Assembly: GCF_024160145.1 (NCBI RefSeq)
Contig: NZ_JAMYWQ010000035.1
Location: 1 to 49,955, forward strand
Reading direction: 5' to 3'
From: Serratia nevei
GTDB taxonomy: Bacteria > Pseudomonadota > Gammaproteobacteria > Enterobacterales > Enterobacteriaceae
Length of the DNA stretch: 49,955 bases
Part shown: piece by piece, positions 1 to 9,534 of the stretch
Numbering within the stretch: the first letter of the stretch is position 1
Layout: each line of letters starts with the position of its first letter
Translations under genes and position numbers: made by a program
The notes under the pieces: model-generated
What the model was told of the DNA's origin: nothing
The model's database searches: none
The model's input: the letters and a program-made list of their open reading frames with translations, nothing else

Positions 1-75
1 TGCAGTATTGGATAAAAACATAGCTATCTCCCGCCGATAATTTTCATATCAGATCGGGAACAGGTGAAAAGATTC

Positions 76-108
76 AAAAAAATCCCCAGACAACTGACCT
101 GGGGATTT
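76..108 (-). terminator. Rho-independent terminator after recG
   Basis: A 10-bp stem (80-89 with 99-108) is followed, on the minus strand, by a run of T (A-run 76-82 on the plus strand). It lies about 30 bases past the recG stop and has the polarity to end the gmk-rpoZ-spoT-trmH-recG transcription unit. Bases 1-75 hold nothing I recognise. Confidence 0.8.
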
Positions 109-139
109 GTGTAGAAGAGACAGCCTGCGGCGCCCTTTT

Positions 140-2221
140 TTATGCGTTGGAATAACGTGCCTTCTCCGGCAGCCAGCGTTCGATCAGCGCCTGGGCGTGC
201 TCCGGATAGTGCTGATGGAGATGGCGAGCAACGCGCTGCACTTCGGGGATCATCGCCTGATCGCGCAGCAGGTCCGCCACCTTGAATTCGGCGCTGCCGG
301 TTTGGCGGGTGCCCAGCAGCTCGCCCGGGCCGCGGATCTCCAGATCGCGCTGCGCGATGACGAAGCCATCGTTGCTGTCGCGCAGCACCTGCAGGCGCGT
401 TTGCGCAGTTTTGCTCAGCGGCGTTTTGTACAGCAGCACGCAGTGTGAGGCCACGGCGCCGCGCCCTACGCGGCCGCGCAGCTGGTGCAGCTGCGCCAGG
501 CCCAGCCGCTCCGGGTTTTCGATGATCATCAGGCTGGCGTTCGGCACATCGACGCCGACTTCGATCACCGTAGTGGCGACCAACAGCTGCAGCTCGCCTT
601 GTTTAAACGCCTGCATCACCGCCTGCTTTTCCTGCGCTTTCATGCGGCCGTGCACCAGCGCCACCTTCAGCTCCGGCAGCGCGGTTTTCAATTCTTCCCA
701 AGTGGCTTCCGCCGCCTGCGCTTCCAGCAGTTCGGACTCTTCGATCAGCGTACACACCCAGTAAGCCTGCCGCCCCTCTTCCAGACAGGCGCTCTTCACC
801 CGTTGAATGATGTCGGCGCGGCGGGTATCGGGGATGGCGACGGTGGTCACCGGCGTGCGGCCCGGCGGCAGCTCGTCGATCACCGAGGTATCGAGATCGG
901 CATAGGCGGTCATGGCCAGCGTGCGTGGGATCGGCGTGGCGGTCATGATCAGCTGATGGGCGTGGAAGCCTTGCTCTTCGCCTTTCTCCCACAGCGCCAG
1001 CCGCTGGTGCACCCCGAAGCGGTGCTGTTCATCGATGATCACCAGCGCCAGGCCGTTGAACTGCACCTGCTCCTGGAAGATGGCGTGGGTGCCGACCACC
1101 ATCGACACTTGGCCGCTGGCGATGGCTTCCTGCTGCGCGATGCGCGCCTTGCCTTTCTGTTTGCCGGCCAGCCAGCCGACCTCCAGCCCCAGCGGCTCGA
1201 ACCACTGGCGGAAATTGTTGGCGTGCTGCTCGGCCAGCAGCTCGGTCGGCGCCATCAGCGCCACCTGCTTGCCGTGCGCGATAGCGCGCAGCGCCGCCAG
1301 CGCCGCCACCAGCGTTTTGCCGGAGCCGACGTCGCCCTGCACCAGCCGCATCATCGGGAAGTCTTTTTGCATATCGGCTTCGATGTCGGCCACCACGCGC
1401 GTTTGCGCGCCGGTCGGCGAGAACGGCAGCTGGGCGAGAAAACGGTTTTTCAGCCGATCGTCCGGCAGCAGCGGCTGCGCCTGATAACTCTGGGCACCGG
1501 CGCGCACCGCCAGCATGCTGAGATTATGCGCCAGCAGCTCTTCGAGGATCAGGCGTTTTTGCGCCGGGTGTTTGCCCAGCTCCAGATCCGCCAGCTGGAT
1601 GTCCGGCGGCGGGCGATGCAGGGTGTGCAGCGCCTGCGGCAGGCTCATCAGGCCGCCGCTCAGCTCCGGCGGCAGCAGTTCGGCGATGGCGCAGGTATCC
1701 AGCAGCTCCAGCGCCTGATCGGTCAGCTTGCGCAGCGTGGCTTGCCGCACCCCTTCGGTGGTGGGGTAGACCGGCGTCAGCGACGCCTGCAGCTCGACTT
1801 CGCTGGCTTCGCCCTGAATGCGGTATTCCGGATGGATGATCTCCGCGCCGTGGTTGCCGCGTTTGATCTCGCCGTAGGCGGTCACGCGGCGGCCGGTGGC
1901 CAGGCTGTTCTTCATCGCGGCGTTGAAGTTGAAGAACCGCATGGTGAGAATGCCGGTACCGTCGCTGATCTGGCAGGTCAGCATGCGGCGGCGGCCGAAG
2001 CTGATGTCGCTGCGCAGCACTTCCCCTTCAACCGTGGCGTAGATGCCCGGCAGCAGATCGTTGATCGGGTAGAGGCGGGTGCGGTCTTCGTAGCGCAGCG
2101 GCAGGTGCAGCAGCAGATCCTGAATGGTCTCGAGGCCAAGCTTGGCCAGTTTGCCTGCCTGGCTGGCGCCAACCCCGGAAAGCGTGGTGAGTGGGACAGC
2201 ATCCAGCAGGCGGCCTTTCAT
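140..2221 (-). CDS. recG: ATP-dependent DNA helicase RecG
   Basis: Superfamily 2 helicase that regresses stalled replication forks and processes branched DNA (Holliday junctions, R-loops, D-loops). The 693-residue product equals the E. coli length. An N-terminal wedge/OB-fold region (about 1-250) precedes the helicase core, with Walker A GDVGSGKT at about 296-303 and the RecG-type Walker B DEQH at about 397-400. The C-terminal helicase domain contains the LHQLRGRVGRG motif. The start at 2221 is preferred over an in-frame ATG 33 bases upstream because it gives the family N-terminus and forms an ATGA overlap with the trmH stop, implying translational coupling. It is the last gene of the spoT operon and is followed by a terminator. 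Confidence 0.97.
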   Translation of the reverse strand: MKGRLLDAVPLTTLSGVGASQAGKLAKLGLETIQDLLLHLPLRYEDRTRLYPINDLLPGIYATVEGEVLRSDISFGRRRMLTCQISDGTGILTMRFFNFNAAMKNSLATGRRVTAYGEIKRGNHGAEIIHPEYRIQGEASEVELQASLTPVYPTTEGVRQATLRKLTDQALELLDTCAIAELLPPELSGGLMSLPQALHTLHRPPPDIQLADLELGKHPAQKRLILEELLAHNLSMLAVRAGAQSYQAQPLLPDDRLKNRFLAQLPFSPTGAQTRVVADIEADMQKDFPMMRLVQGDVGSGKTLVAALAALRAIAHGKQVALMAPTELLAEQHANNFRQWFEPLGLEVGWLAGKQKGKARIAQQEAIASGQVSMVVGTHAIFQEQVQFNGLALVIIDEQHRFGVHQRLALWEKGEEQGFHAHQLIMTATPIPRTLAMTAYADLDTSVIDELPPGRTPVTTVAIPDTRRADIIQRVKSACLEEGRQAYWVCTLIEESELLEAQAAEATWEELKTALPELKVALVHGRMKAQEKQAVMQAFKQGELQLLVATTVIEVGVDVPNASLMIIENPERLGLAQLHQLRGRVGRGAVASHCVLLYKTPLSKTAQTRLQVLRDSNDGFVIAQRDLEIRGPGELLGTRQTGSAEFKVADLLRDQAMIPEVQRVARHLHQHYPEHAQALIERWLPEKARYSNA

Positions 2222-2913
2222 TTGCGCACCGTCGCCTGCATGGCCGCCCACCATTCGGCGCTGGCGACCACCTGGCCCTGCTCGTCAATCTGCGGGCGTG
2301 GCAGCCCTTTGCGCTTGGCCACGTTGGCCAGCACCGGGTAGCCGCCTTCGAACAGCAGACGCTGCTGCTCTTCTTCATCCAACATGCTGTTGTCGCGGCG
2401 ATACAGGCCGGCGTTTTGCCGCTGGCGCTGTGCTTCATACAGGATCAGTGCCGAGGCCACGGAGACGTTGAGCGATTGCACCATGCCGATCATCGGAATG
2501 ACGATGTCCCGATCGGCCAGCGCTAGCGCTTCTTCGGTGATGCCGGTTTTTTCCTGGCCGAGCAGCACGCAGGTGGGCCGGGTGTAGTCCACCTCGCGGA
2601 AATCGACCGCGCGGGCAGACAGATGGGTGGCCAGAATTTGCATGCCCTGCGCTTTCAGGTGACCGACCGCGTCGCCGATGGAACGATGGGTTTTGACGCT
2701 GACCCAGCTGTTGCTGCCGGCGGCGGAGGAAACCAGGGTGCGCATGCGGGTGGTGGGCCACACGGCGTGGACCTGATGCACGCCGACGGCGTCGGCGGTG
2801 CGGATAATGGCGGAGACGTTATGCGGTTTGTGCACTTGCTCCAGGCAGACCGTCAAATCCGGCTGCCGGGTCGCGAGCATTTCACAAATCCGCGCATAGC
2901 GTTCAGGACTCAT
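2218..2913 (-). CDS. trmH: tRNA (guanosine(18)-2'-O)-methyltransferase TrmH
   Basis: SPOUT-class methyltransferase that uses S-adenosylmethionine to 2'-O-methylate G18 in the D-loop of tRNAs. At 231 residues it is about the size of E. coli TrmH (SpoU). The N-terminus carries the conserved HKPHNVSAIIRTADA segment (about 29-43). The C-terminal knot contains MVQSLNVSVASALILYE, the typical SpoU motif III region. It starts six bases after the spoT stop and overlaps recG by four bases, so it is co-transcribed and probably translationally coupled. Nothing unusual is seen. Confidence 0.96.
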   Translation of the reverse strand: MSPERYARICEMLATRQPDLTVCLEQVHKPHNVSAIIRTADAVGVHQVHAVWPTTRMRTLVSSAAGSNSWVSVKTHRSIGDAVGHLKAQGMQILATHLSARAVDFREVDYTRPTCVLLGQEKTGITEEALALADRDIVIPMIGMVQSLNVSVASALILYEAQRQRQNAGLYRRDNSMLDEEEQQRLLFEGGYPVLANVAKRKGLPRPQIDEQGQVVASAEWWAAMQATVRK

Positions 2914-2918
2914 AAGCG

Positions 2919-5030
2919 CTAGTTTCGGTTGCGGTTAACTTTGATCACATCCGGCATGATACGGATTTTACGCATAATGTTTGCCAAATGGATACGATCG
3001 CGGGTGGTCAAGCGGATAAAGGCGCTATAAACCCGACCGTCTTTCTCTTCGGTGTTCAGGCTCTGAATATTGGACTCGGCTGCGTTGATCGCCGCCGTCA
3101 GGTTGGCCAGCGCGCCCTGGTGGTTGAACATGTCCACCTTGATCTCGGCGATGAACTCCTGCTCGGTCTCTTTATCCCACTCGACCGCCATGAACTTCTC
3201 AGGCTCTTTCTGATAGCCGCGAATATTGCGGCAGGATTCATGGTGGATCACCAGCCCTTTGCCCGGGCTGACGTGAGCGATAATCGGGTCGCCCGGAATC
3301 GGACGGCAGCACTTGGCGAAGGTGATCAACACCCCGTCGGCGCCTTTGATGGCCAGGTTACGCACGCCGGAGGAAGCGCCCAGGCTGGACTGATCGCCCT
3401 GCAGGTTCTTCGCCACCACCACGCTCATGGCGTTGCCGAGGCCGATTTCCGCCAGCAGATCGTCCAGCGTCGCCAGCTTCATGCGGTCCAGCTCGTGCTG
3501 AATGTTTTCCTGCGGGATTTCGGCCAGCTTGCGGCTACCGCCCAGCGCATGATTGAGCAGACGGCGGCCGAGGCCGACGGAATCGTCGCGCTTGAGGTTC
3601 TTCAACATCTGGCGAATTTTGGCGCGCGCTTTCGAGCTGACCACGAAGTTCAGCCAGGCGGCGTTGGGCCGCGCGCCCGGTGCGGTGATGATCTCGACGG
3701 TCTGGCCGCTGGTCAGCGACTGCGACAGCGGATATGGCTGACGATCGACGCGCGCGCCGACGCAGGCATGGCCGATATCGGTATGCACCGCATAGGCGAA
3801 GTCGACCGGCGTGGCGCCGGCGGGCAGCTCGACGATGCGGCCTTCCGGGGTGAAAACGTAAATCTCATCCGGGAACAGATCGGATTTGACGCTCTCGATA
3901 AATTCAAACGAACTGCCGGCGCTTTGCTGCAGCTCCAGCAGGCTTTGCATCCAGCGCTGGGCGCGGATCTGCGCCGTGGTGCCGGTTTCGCCCTGTTCTC
4001 TTTCCTTGTAAGCCCAGTGCGCGGCCACCCCCATCTCAGCCATCTGATCCATGTCTTCGGTGCGGATCTGCACTTCGACCGGCACGCCGTGCGGGCCGAT
4101 CAGCGAGGTATGCAGCGATTGATAGCCGTTGGCCTTGGGAATGGCGATGTAATCTTTCACTCGCCCCGGGCGCGGTTTGTACAGGCTGTGCACCTGACCG
4201 AGCACGCGGTAGCAGGTATCGACCTCTTTCACGATCACCCGGAACGCGTAGATATCCATGATGGAATGGAAACGCTGTTCTTTGAGGTGCATCTTGAGGT
4301 AGATGGAGTAGAGGTGTTTTTCCCGCCCGCTGACGCGGCAGGCGATGCCGGCTTCGGTCAGCCGCCCTTCGATCTCGGAGAGGATTTTTTGAATCATCTC
4401 TTTGCGGTTGCCGCGCGCGGCTTTCACCACTTCCTTGATCACGCGATAACGGTTCGGGTACAGCGCCTCGAAACCCAGCTCTTCCAGCTCGGTCTTCAGG
4501 TGATGAATACCCAGACGGTGGGCGAGCGGGCTGTAGATTTCCAGCGTTTCACGCGCGATGCGCCGGCGTTTGTCGGGGCGCAGCGAACCGAGGGTGCGCA
4601 TGTTGTGCGTACGGTCGGCCAGCTTGATCAGCACGACGCGGATATCCTGCACCATCGCCATGATCATCTTGCGGAAGTTTTCCGCCTGCGCTTCTTTCTT
4701 GTCCTGGAACTTCAGCTTGTCGAGCTTGGAGACGCCCTCAACCAGTTCGGCGACGCTCTTGCCGAACAGCTGTTCCATATCTTGATAGGTGGCCGGGGTG
4801 TCTTCGATGACGTCGTGCAGCAATGCCGCCATCAGCGTCTCGTGATCGAGACGCATTTCCGCCAGGATGCAGGCCACGGCGACCGGGTGAGTAATGTAAG
4901 GCTCACCGCTGGAGCGTGTCTGGCCCTCGTGCGCGTCGCGCGCGACGAGGTATGCCTGTTTGAGGCGCTTAATCTGCTCCTCGGGCAGGTAACGTTGAAT
5001 CAGCAGATTCAGGCTTTCAAACAGGTACAA
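2919..5030 (-). CDS. spoT: Bifunctional (p)ppGpp synthetase/hydrolase SpoT
   Basis: Makes and, mainly, degrades the stringent-response alarmone (p)ppGpp. The 703 residues match E. coli SpoT (702). Domain order: HD hydrolase with H48, H72-D73 and E76-D77; a RelA/SpoT synthetase domain (GYQSLHTSLIGPHG region); TGS (DEIYVFTPEGRIVELPAGA); and a C-terminal ACT domain (MFNHQGALANLTAAI). The hydrolase metal-binding residues are intact, as expected for the essential hydrolase role. It sits between rpoZ (18-base gap) and trmH as in E. coli. The rpoZ neighbour is functionally apt, because omega forms part of one ppGpp-binding site on RNA polymerase. Confidence 0.98.
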   Translation of the reverse strand: MYLFESLNLLIQRYLPEEQIKRLKQAYLVARDAHEGQTRSSGEPYITHPVAVACILAEMRLDHETLMAALLHDVIEDTPATYQDMEQLFGKSVAELVEGVSKLDKLKFQDKKEAQAENFRKMIMAMVQDIRVVLIKLADRTHNMRTLGSLRPDKRRRIARETLEIYSPLAHRLGIHHLKTELEELGFEALYPNRYRVIKEVVKAARGNRKEMIQKILSEIEGRLTEAGIACRVSGREKHLYSIYLKMHLKEQRFHSIMDIYAFRVIVKEVDTCYRVLGQVHSLYKPRPGRVKDYIAIPKANGYQSLHTSLIGPHGVPVEVQIRTEDMDQMAEMGVAAHWAYKEREQGETGTTAQIRAQRWMQSLLELQQSAGSSFEFIESVKSDLFPDEIYVFTPEGRIVELPAGATPVDFAYAVHTDIGHACVGARVDRQPYPLSQSLTSGQTVEIITAPGARPNAAWLNFVVSSKARAKIRQMLKNLKRDDSVGLGRRLLNHALGGSRKLAEIPQENIQHELDRMKLATLDDLLAEIGLGNAMSVVVAKNLQGDQSSLGASSGVRNLAIKGADGVLITFAKCCRPIPGDPIIAHVSPGKGLVIHHESCRNIRGYQKEPEKFMAVEWDKETEQEFIAEIKVDMFNHQGALANLTAAINAAESNIQSLNTEEKDGRVYSAFIRLTTRDRIHLANIMRKIRIMPDVIKVNRNRN

Positions 5031-5048
5031 GGCGGACTCGCAGTCTAA

Positions 5049-5324
5049 TTAACGACGACCTTCAGCAATCGCGGTAACCGCTTGAATCTCTGCGGCTTCC
5101 TGCTCTTGCTGTTCCTGGCGCTCACGCACGTCGAGGATCTGGCTGGTGATCAGGCCTTCTTCGATTTCGCGCAGGGCGATAACGGTGTACTTGTCGTTCT
5201 CTTCCGGAACCAGTGCATCTTTGCCGCCGGTCTGGATCTGACGCGCCCGACGAGCAGCGACCAACACCAGGTCAAAACGGTTACCAATTTTCTCTACAGC
5301 GTCTTGAACAGTTACGCGTGCCAT
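5049..5324 (-). CDS. rpoZ: DNA-directed RNA polymerase omega subunit
   Basis: The small subunit of RNA polymerase, which helps beta-prime fold and forms part of ppGpp binding site 1. The 91 residues match the family. The N-terminus [20 protein letters not shown] and the [10 protein letters not shown] segment are nearly invariant in enterics. It lies 54 bases after gmk and 18 bases before spoT on the same strand, the conserved arrangement. Confidence 0.98.
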   Translation of the reverse strand: MARVTVQDAVEKIGNRFDLVLVAARRARQIQTGGKDALVPEENDKYTVIALREIEEGLITSQILDVRERQEQQEQEAAEIQAVTAIAEGRR

Positions 5325-5378
5325 ATTTGTGCTACTCCACAGGTGACGAAAAGACTGGGCATGATACTGAAACTGCCT

Positions 5379-6074
<696 letters not shown>

Positions 6075-6213
6075 CTAACGCGCCGGGTGTAGCGTTAGCT
6101 CGCATTTTGCCCGCCGCTTTGCGCGGAAAAAGCGGCGAATGAGCGAATTTGCGCGTCAAAGGGCCACATTTCTGCAGTTTTGGCCGCGGCGGCGGCGCGT
6201 TGCCGCCCCGAGA

Positions 6214-6831
6214 TCAGTGATCCGGATGCTGGTAGTTGAACACCGGCAGGCCGAGGCGGAAGCGCAGGGCGATCAGGCGCGCGCTCAGGCCGGCGACCAG
6301 CGTGAGGATCACCACCAGATTGTGCGGCAGGCTGAGGTGCTGCAGGCCGATATACAGCCAGGCGGCGCTGAAGGCGATGCCGGCATAGATCTCTTTCTGG
6401 AAAACCAGCGGGATACGGTTGCAGAACATGTCGCGCAGCACCCCGCCGAAGACGCCGGTGATCACCGCGGCGATGGCGGCGATAATCGCGCTGTGCCCCA
6501 TATCCAGCGCCACCTGCGCGCCGATGATGGAGAAGACGATCAGGCCGACGGCGTCGAGCACCAGGAACAGGCGGCGCAGATGGCGCATCAGGGGGGCCAC
6601 CCAGGTGGTGACGATCGCCGCTATCGCGACGATGACGATGTATTCCGGGTGTTTGACCCAGCCCAATGGAAAATGCCCGAGCAGCATATCGCGCACCGAC
6701 CCGCCGCCGATCGCCGTGACCGAAGCGATGATGATCACGCCGAACATGTCCATTTGGCGGCGGCCGGCCGCCAGCGCGCCGGTCATGGCTTCGGCGGTGA
6801 TGCCGATGATATAAAGGATGCTCAGTAACAT
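6214..6831 (-). CDS. yicG: YicG, UPF0126/TRIC-type membrane protein
   Basis: Inner-membrane protein of 205 residues, the same length as E. coli YicG, and nearly all hydrophobic (about seven membrane segments). Two repeats of the UPF0126 domain are visible, each with a glycine-rich turn: [11 protein letters not shown] near residue 43 and [11 protein letters not shown] near 130. Bacterial members are structurally related to TRIC cation channels and some are implicated in glycine uptake; the substrate here is not evident. It is transcribed toward gmk, with a 211-base gap where E. coli has ligB. Confidence 0.93.
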   Translation of the reverse strand: MLLSILYIIGITAEAMTGALAAGRRQMDMFGVIIIASVTAIGGGSVRDMLLGHFPLGWVKHPEYIVIVAIAAIVTTWVAPLMRHLRRLFLVLDAVGLIVFSIIGAQVALDMGHSAIIAAIAAVITGVFGGVLRDMFCNRIPLVFQKEIYAGIAFSAAWLYIGLQHLSLPHNLVVILTLVAGLSARLIALRFRLGLPVFNYQHPDH

Positions 6832-7084
6832 AAGGGATTCACAGCGTACTTGCGTCAGAATGATGGCCGGCAGGGTAATCGCCGCCGATGGCGCGCGCCA
6901 CTGAGTTTTTTTTACCGATGGCGTTTCGGATTAATTTATCTAATCCAAACTCCATTTTTATTGCCGATAACCAGCCTTTTTTAACCTCTGGCTGTTAATG
7001 AAAGCATTAGAAATTTCGCGCTGGTTTCCATCGCTGACTATGCTTTTTGCAGCTAATCCTTCAACCGAGAAACCGAGACTGCAG

Positions 7085-7510
7085 ATGAAAAACTCCCCGA
7101 AACTGGCCGTGGTGGCCGCCCTGCTGCTGAGCGGCTGTGTGGCGCCAGGCCACCAGGCAACGTCACCCGCCCCGGTTTGCCACACCGGCGATCCGATGAT
7201 GCAGACAACGCTCTACTTCGGCCTGAATCGCCCGGCGGGGCCGGCGATCACCGCCGCCGAGTGGCAAACCTTCGTCGACAGCCAGGTGACGCCGCGTTTT
7301 AAAGATGGGCTGACGGTCTTTGATGCCAAAGGGCAGTGGCTGGGCCACGACGGCAAACTGGCGCGCGAGAACAGCAAGGCGCTGCTGTTGATCCATGCGC
7401 CGGGCAAAGAGAGCGAGGTGAATATCGAGGCGCTGCGCAGCGGCTATAAGCAGCAGTTTGCGCAGGATTCGGTGATGCGGGTGGATGCGCCGGTGTGCGT
7501 GGCGTTTTAA
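7085..7510 (+). CDS. DUF3574 lipoprotein
   Basis: A predicted secreted lipoprotein of 141 residues. The signal peptide ends in the lipobox LLSG-C with lipidated Cys18, followed by V-A, so outer-membrane sorting is plausible. The mature part (about 28-141) has the DUF3574 pattern: an N-terminal strand QTTLYFGLNRP, then FVDSQVTPRFKDGLTVFDA, and a C-terminal cysteine. No activity is established for this family. Start 7085 is chosen because it begins the signal peptide; an in-frame ATG at 6998 would place 29 extra residues before it. It is convergent with the nucleoside transporter gene, with a strong hairpin between them. Confidence 0.85.
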   Translation: MKNSPKLAVVAALLLSGCVAPGHQATSPAPVCHTGDPMMQTTLYFGLNRPAGPAITAAEWQTFVDSQVTPRFKDGLTVFDAKGQWLGHDGKLARENSKALLLIHAPGKESEVNIEALRSGYKQQFAQDSVMRVDAPVCVAF

Positions 7511-7515
7511 AGCGA

Positions 7516-7539
7516 ACTCCCGGCCATGCGGCCGGGAGT
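7516..7539. terminator. Hairpin between convergent genes
   Basis: A perfect 10-bp stem, ACTCCCGGCC/GGCCGGGAGT, with the loop ATGC lies six bases past the lipoprotein stop and six bases before the transporter stop. There is no clean T run on either side. A shared bidirectional terminator is likely but not certain. Confidence 0.6.
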
Positions 7540-7544
7540 GGGGA

Positions 7545-8729
7545 TTACAGCACCAGGCCGGCGATGGCGGCCGACAGCAGGCTTACCAGCGTCGAGCCAT
7601 AAACCAGCTTCAGGCCAAAACGGGAAACCACGTTGCCTTGCTGCTCGTTCAACCCCTTGATGGCACCGGCGACGATGCCGATGGAGGCGAAGTTGGCGAA
7701 CGACACCAGGAACACCGACAGAATGCCCAGCCCGCGCGGCGACAGCTCCGCCGCGATCTTCTTCAGCTCGATCATCGCTACGAATTCGTTGGCCACCAGC
7801 TTGGTCGCCATAATGCTGCCCGCTTTCAGGGCCTCTTCCGCCGGGATGCCGATCAGCCAGGCCAACGGATAGAACACATAGCCGAGGATCTGCTGGAAGC
7901 TGATGCCGAGCACCGCCGAGAACAGCGCGTTGACGGCGGAGATCAGCGCGATAAAGCCGATCAGCATCGCCGCGATGATCATCGCAATCTTGAAGCCGGC
8001 CAGAATGTACTCACCCAACATTTCGAAGAAGCTCTGGTCTTCATGCAGTTTGTTCAGCTTCAGCTCCGGCTCGTCTTCGACCTGATACGGGTTGATGATC
8101 GACAGGATGATGAAGGTGCTGAACATGTTGAGGATCAATGCCGCCACCACGTACTGCGCGTCGATCATCGACATGTAGGCGCCGACGATGGAGAGCGATA
8201 CCGTCGACATGGCGGTCGCGGCCATGGTGTACATGCGGCGCGGCGAGATATCGCCGATGATGCCCTTGTAGGCGATGAAGTTCTCCGACTGCCCCAGCAC
8301 CAGCGTGCTGACGGCGTTGAACGACTCCAGCTTGCCCATGCCGTTGACCTTGGACAGCAGGGTGCCGACCAGGCGGATGATCAGCGGCAGGATGCGGAAA
8401 TGCTGCAAAATGCCGATCAGGGCGGAAATAAAGATGATAGGGCACAAAACGCCGAGGAAGATGAACGCCAGGCCATCCTTGCTCATGCCGCCGAACACGA
8501 ACTCCGATCCTTGGGCGGCGTAAGCGAGCAGAGTGTCGAAGAAGCCGGCGACGTGTTTGATCACGCTGAGCCCGCTGGCGGAGTGCAGGAAGAAATAGGC
8601 CAGCGCGCCCTCGATCACCAGCAGCTGGATGATATAGCGCAGGCGGATTTTCTTGCGATTATTGCTGACCAGCAGCGCCAGGGCGATGATCACCACCAGA
8701 GCCATAATAAATTGCAGAATTTGTGGCAT
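7545..8729 (-). CDS. nupC: NupC-family concentrative nucleoside transporter
   Basis: Cation-coupled nucleoside importer of the CNT family in the inner membrane. At 394 residues (E. coli NupC 400) it aligns along its whole length: N-terminal helices with [21 protein letters not shown], the core [14 protein letters not shown], the substrate region [24 protein letters not shown] (about 127-150), and the C-terminal [13 protein letters not shown] and [15 protein letters not shown] motifs. Start 8729 is preferred over the in-frame ATG at 8768, which adds 13 polar residues. Enterics carry several CNT paralogues (nupC, nupX/yeiJ, yeiM), so the exact paralogue is uncertain. It stands alone, upstream of a 360-base gap. 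Confidence 0.85.
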   Translation of the reverse strand: MPQILQFIMALVVIIALALLVSNNRKKIRLRYIIQLLVIEGALAYFFLHSASGLSVIKHVAGFFDTLLAYAAQGSEFVFGGMSKDGLAFIFLGVLCPIIFISALIGILQHFRILPLIIRLVGTLLSKVNGMGKLESFNAVSTLVLGQSENFIAYKGIIGDISPRRMYTMAATAMSTVSLSIVGAYMSMIDAQYVVAALILNMFSTFIILSIINPYQVEDEPELKLNKLHEDQSFFEMLGEYILAGFKIAMIIAAMLIGFIALISAVNALFSAVLGISFQQILGYVFYPLAWLIGIPAEEALKAGSIMATKLVANEFVAMIELKKIAAELSPRGLGILSVFLVSFANFASIGIVAGAIKGLNEQQGNVVSRFGLKLVYGSTLVSLLSAAIAGLVL

Positions 8730-9089
8730 AAACGGTCCGTACGGTTCACGGGCAGAAAAAAAACACATTTAGCCACAGCATCGCCCCCCTTTCATTACCT
8801 TGCGTGATAATTAGAACAAAATACTTATGGGGTGTGGGATATCTTGCCGATTGTCATCCGCACGCGCTGTCCGGCAGTTTTTCATAAGCTTCCCGCTGAG
8901 TCGGTTCCCCAGAGGCCTGCCGGCTCGCAACCTGATGCAATCGCCGTCACTCGCGTGCAAACGCCAGGAATCTGGCTCGCAATTGGCGCTTTTTCATGGC
9001 GTAAAGCGTGGTTTTCTCGAGGGAGGCAGAGAAAAATGCCTGAACAAGGCGCCACGACCGGCGCATGTTCTCGGACAAGGAGGCGAACG
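8730..9089. other. Intergenic region between the transporter gene and a small gene
   Basis: 360 bases between divergent genes. It must hold the transporter promoter. I looked for a CRP site (as in E. coli nupC) and saw only an unconvincing half site near 8804-8812. A second in-frame ATG for the downstream gene, at 9036, also has a purine-rich sequence upstream (GAGGGAGG). No other element was recognised. Confidence 0.5.
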
Positions 9090-9479
9090 ATGAATACCGG
9101 CACGTTGCTCAGGGCGCTGGCCAACGGCGTGAATCCCGACACCGGCGAGCTGTTGAGACCGGCTTCGGCGGCCTGTGCACCAGAGGCTATCCGTCTCTTG
9201 TTGGCGTTGGCCAACGAGTTCGACGGTGAAGCCGAACTGCAGAAAAAAGCCCGGCTGACGCCGGAGGAGAAGCGGCAGAAGAATCTGGCCAAGGGGCGGC
9301 CGGCCAATGCCTACTTTCCTTGGCCGGAAGAGGAAAAGCGGCAGCTGCGCGAGAGCCATGCGGCAGGGGCGACGCTGGAAGCGCTGAGCGATGAGTTTGA
9401 GCGCTCAACCTGGAGCATTGCGGTGCAGTTGCAAAAAATGGGTCTGATCGGCGAAGAGCAGGCGGCCGCTTATCGCTGA
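9090..9479 (+). CDS. Hypothetical protein with C-terminal helix-turn-helix-like segment
   Basis: 129 residues, not recognised as a named family. Residues 1-60 are helical; 65-85 are very charged (KKARLTPEEKRQKNLAKGRP). The C-terminal half starts with GRPANAYFPWPEEEKRQL and ends with EALSDEFERSTWSIAVQLQKMGLI. This resembles the small SANT/HTH-like module in which a W-P-E-E start is followed by a second helix with R-S/T-x-x-A/S-I-x-x-x-L; that is inference from pattern. A very strong ribosome binding site (AAGGAGG, 9077-9083) six bases ahead supports start 9090; 9036 is an alternative. Monocistronic, before the yicC terminator. A DNA- or RNA-associated role is possible. Confidence 0.7.
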   Translation: MNTGTLLRALANGVNPDTGELLRPASAACAPEAIRLLLALANEFDGEAELQKKARLTPEEKRQKNLAKGRPANAYFPWPEEEKRQLRESHAAGATLEALSDEFERSTWSIAVQLQKMGLIGEEQAAAYR

Positions 9480-9490
9480 TCTGCCACCAT

Positions 9491-9515
9491 AAAAAAGCCC
9501 GCTTGGCGCGGGCTT
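9491..9515 (-). terminator. Terminator after yicC
   Basis: Stem AAGCCCGC/GCGGGCTT (9495-9502 with 9508-9515). The A run at 9491-9496 becomes a T tail on the minus strand. The polarity fits termination of yicC, which ends at 9535; it may also stop the plus-strand hypothetical gene. Confidence 0.8.
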
Positions 9516-9534
9516 GATAGCGTGCGGAGTGTGA

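Noticed and set aside
485-2341. Very long plus-strand reading frame (618 codons) opposite recG
   Set aside because: It is the antisense of recG in GC-rich DNA; its translation is His/Gln/Arg-rich low-complexity with no family features. The same holds for 2988-5048 opposite spoT.
7485-8807. Long plus-strand frame opposite the nucleoside transporter gene
   Set aside because: Antisense shadow of a GC-rich membrane protein gene; composition is Asp/Gln/His-rich and it lacks a ribosome binding site.
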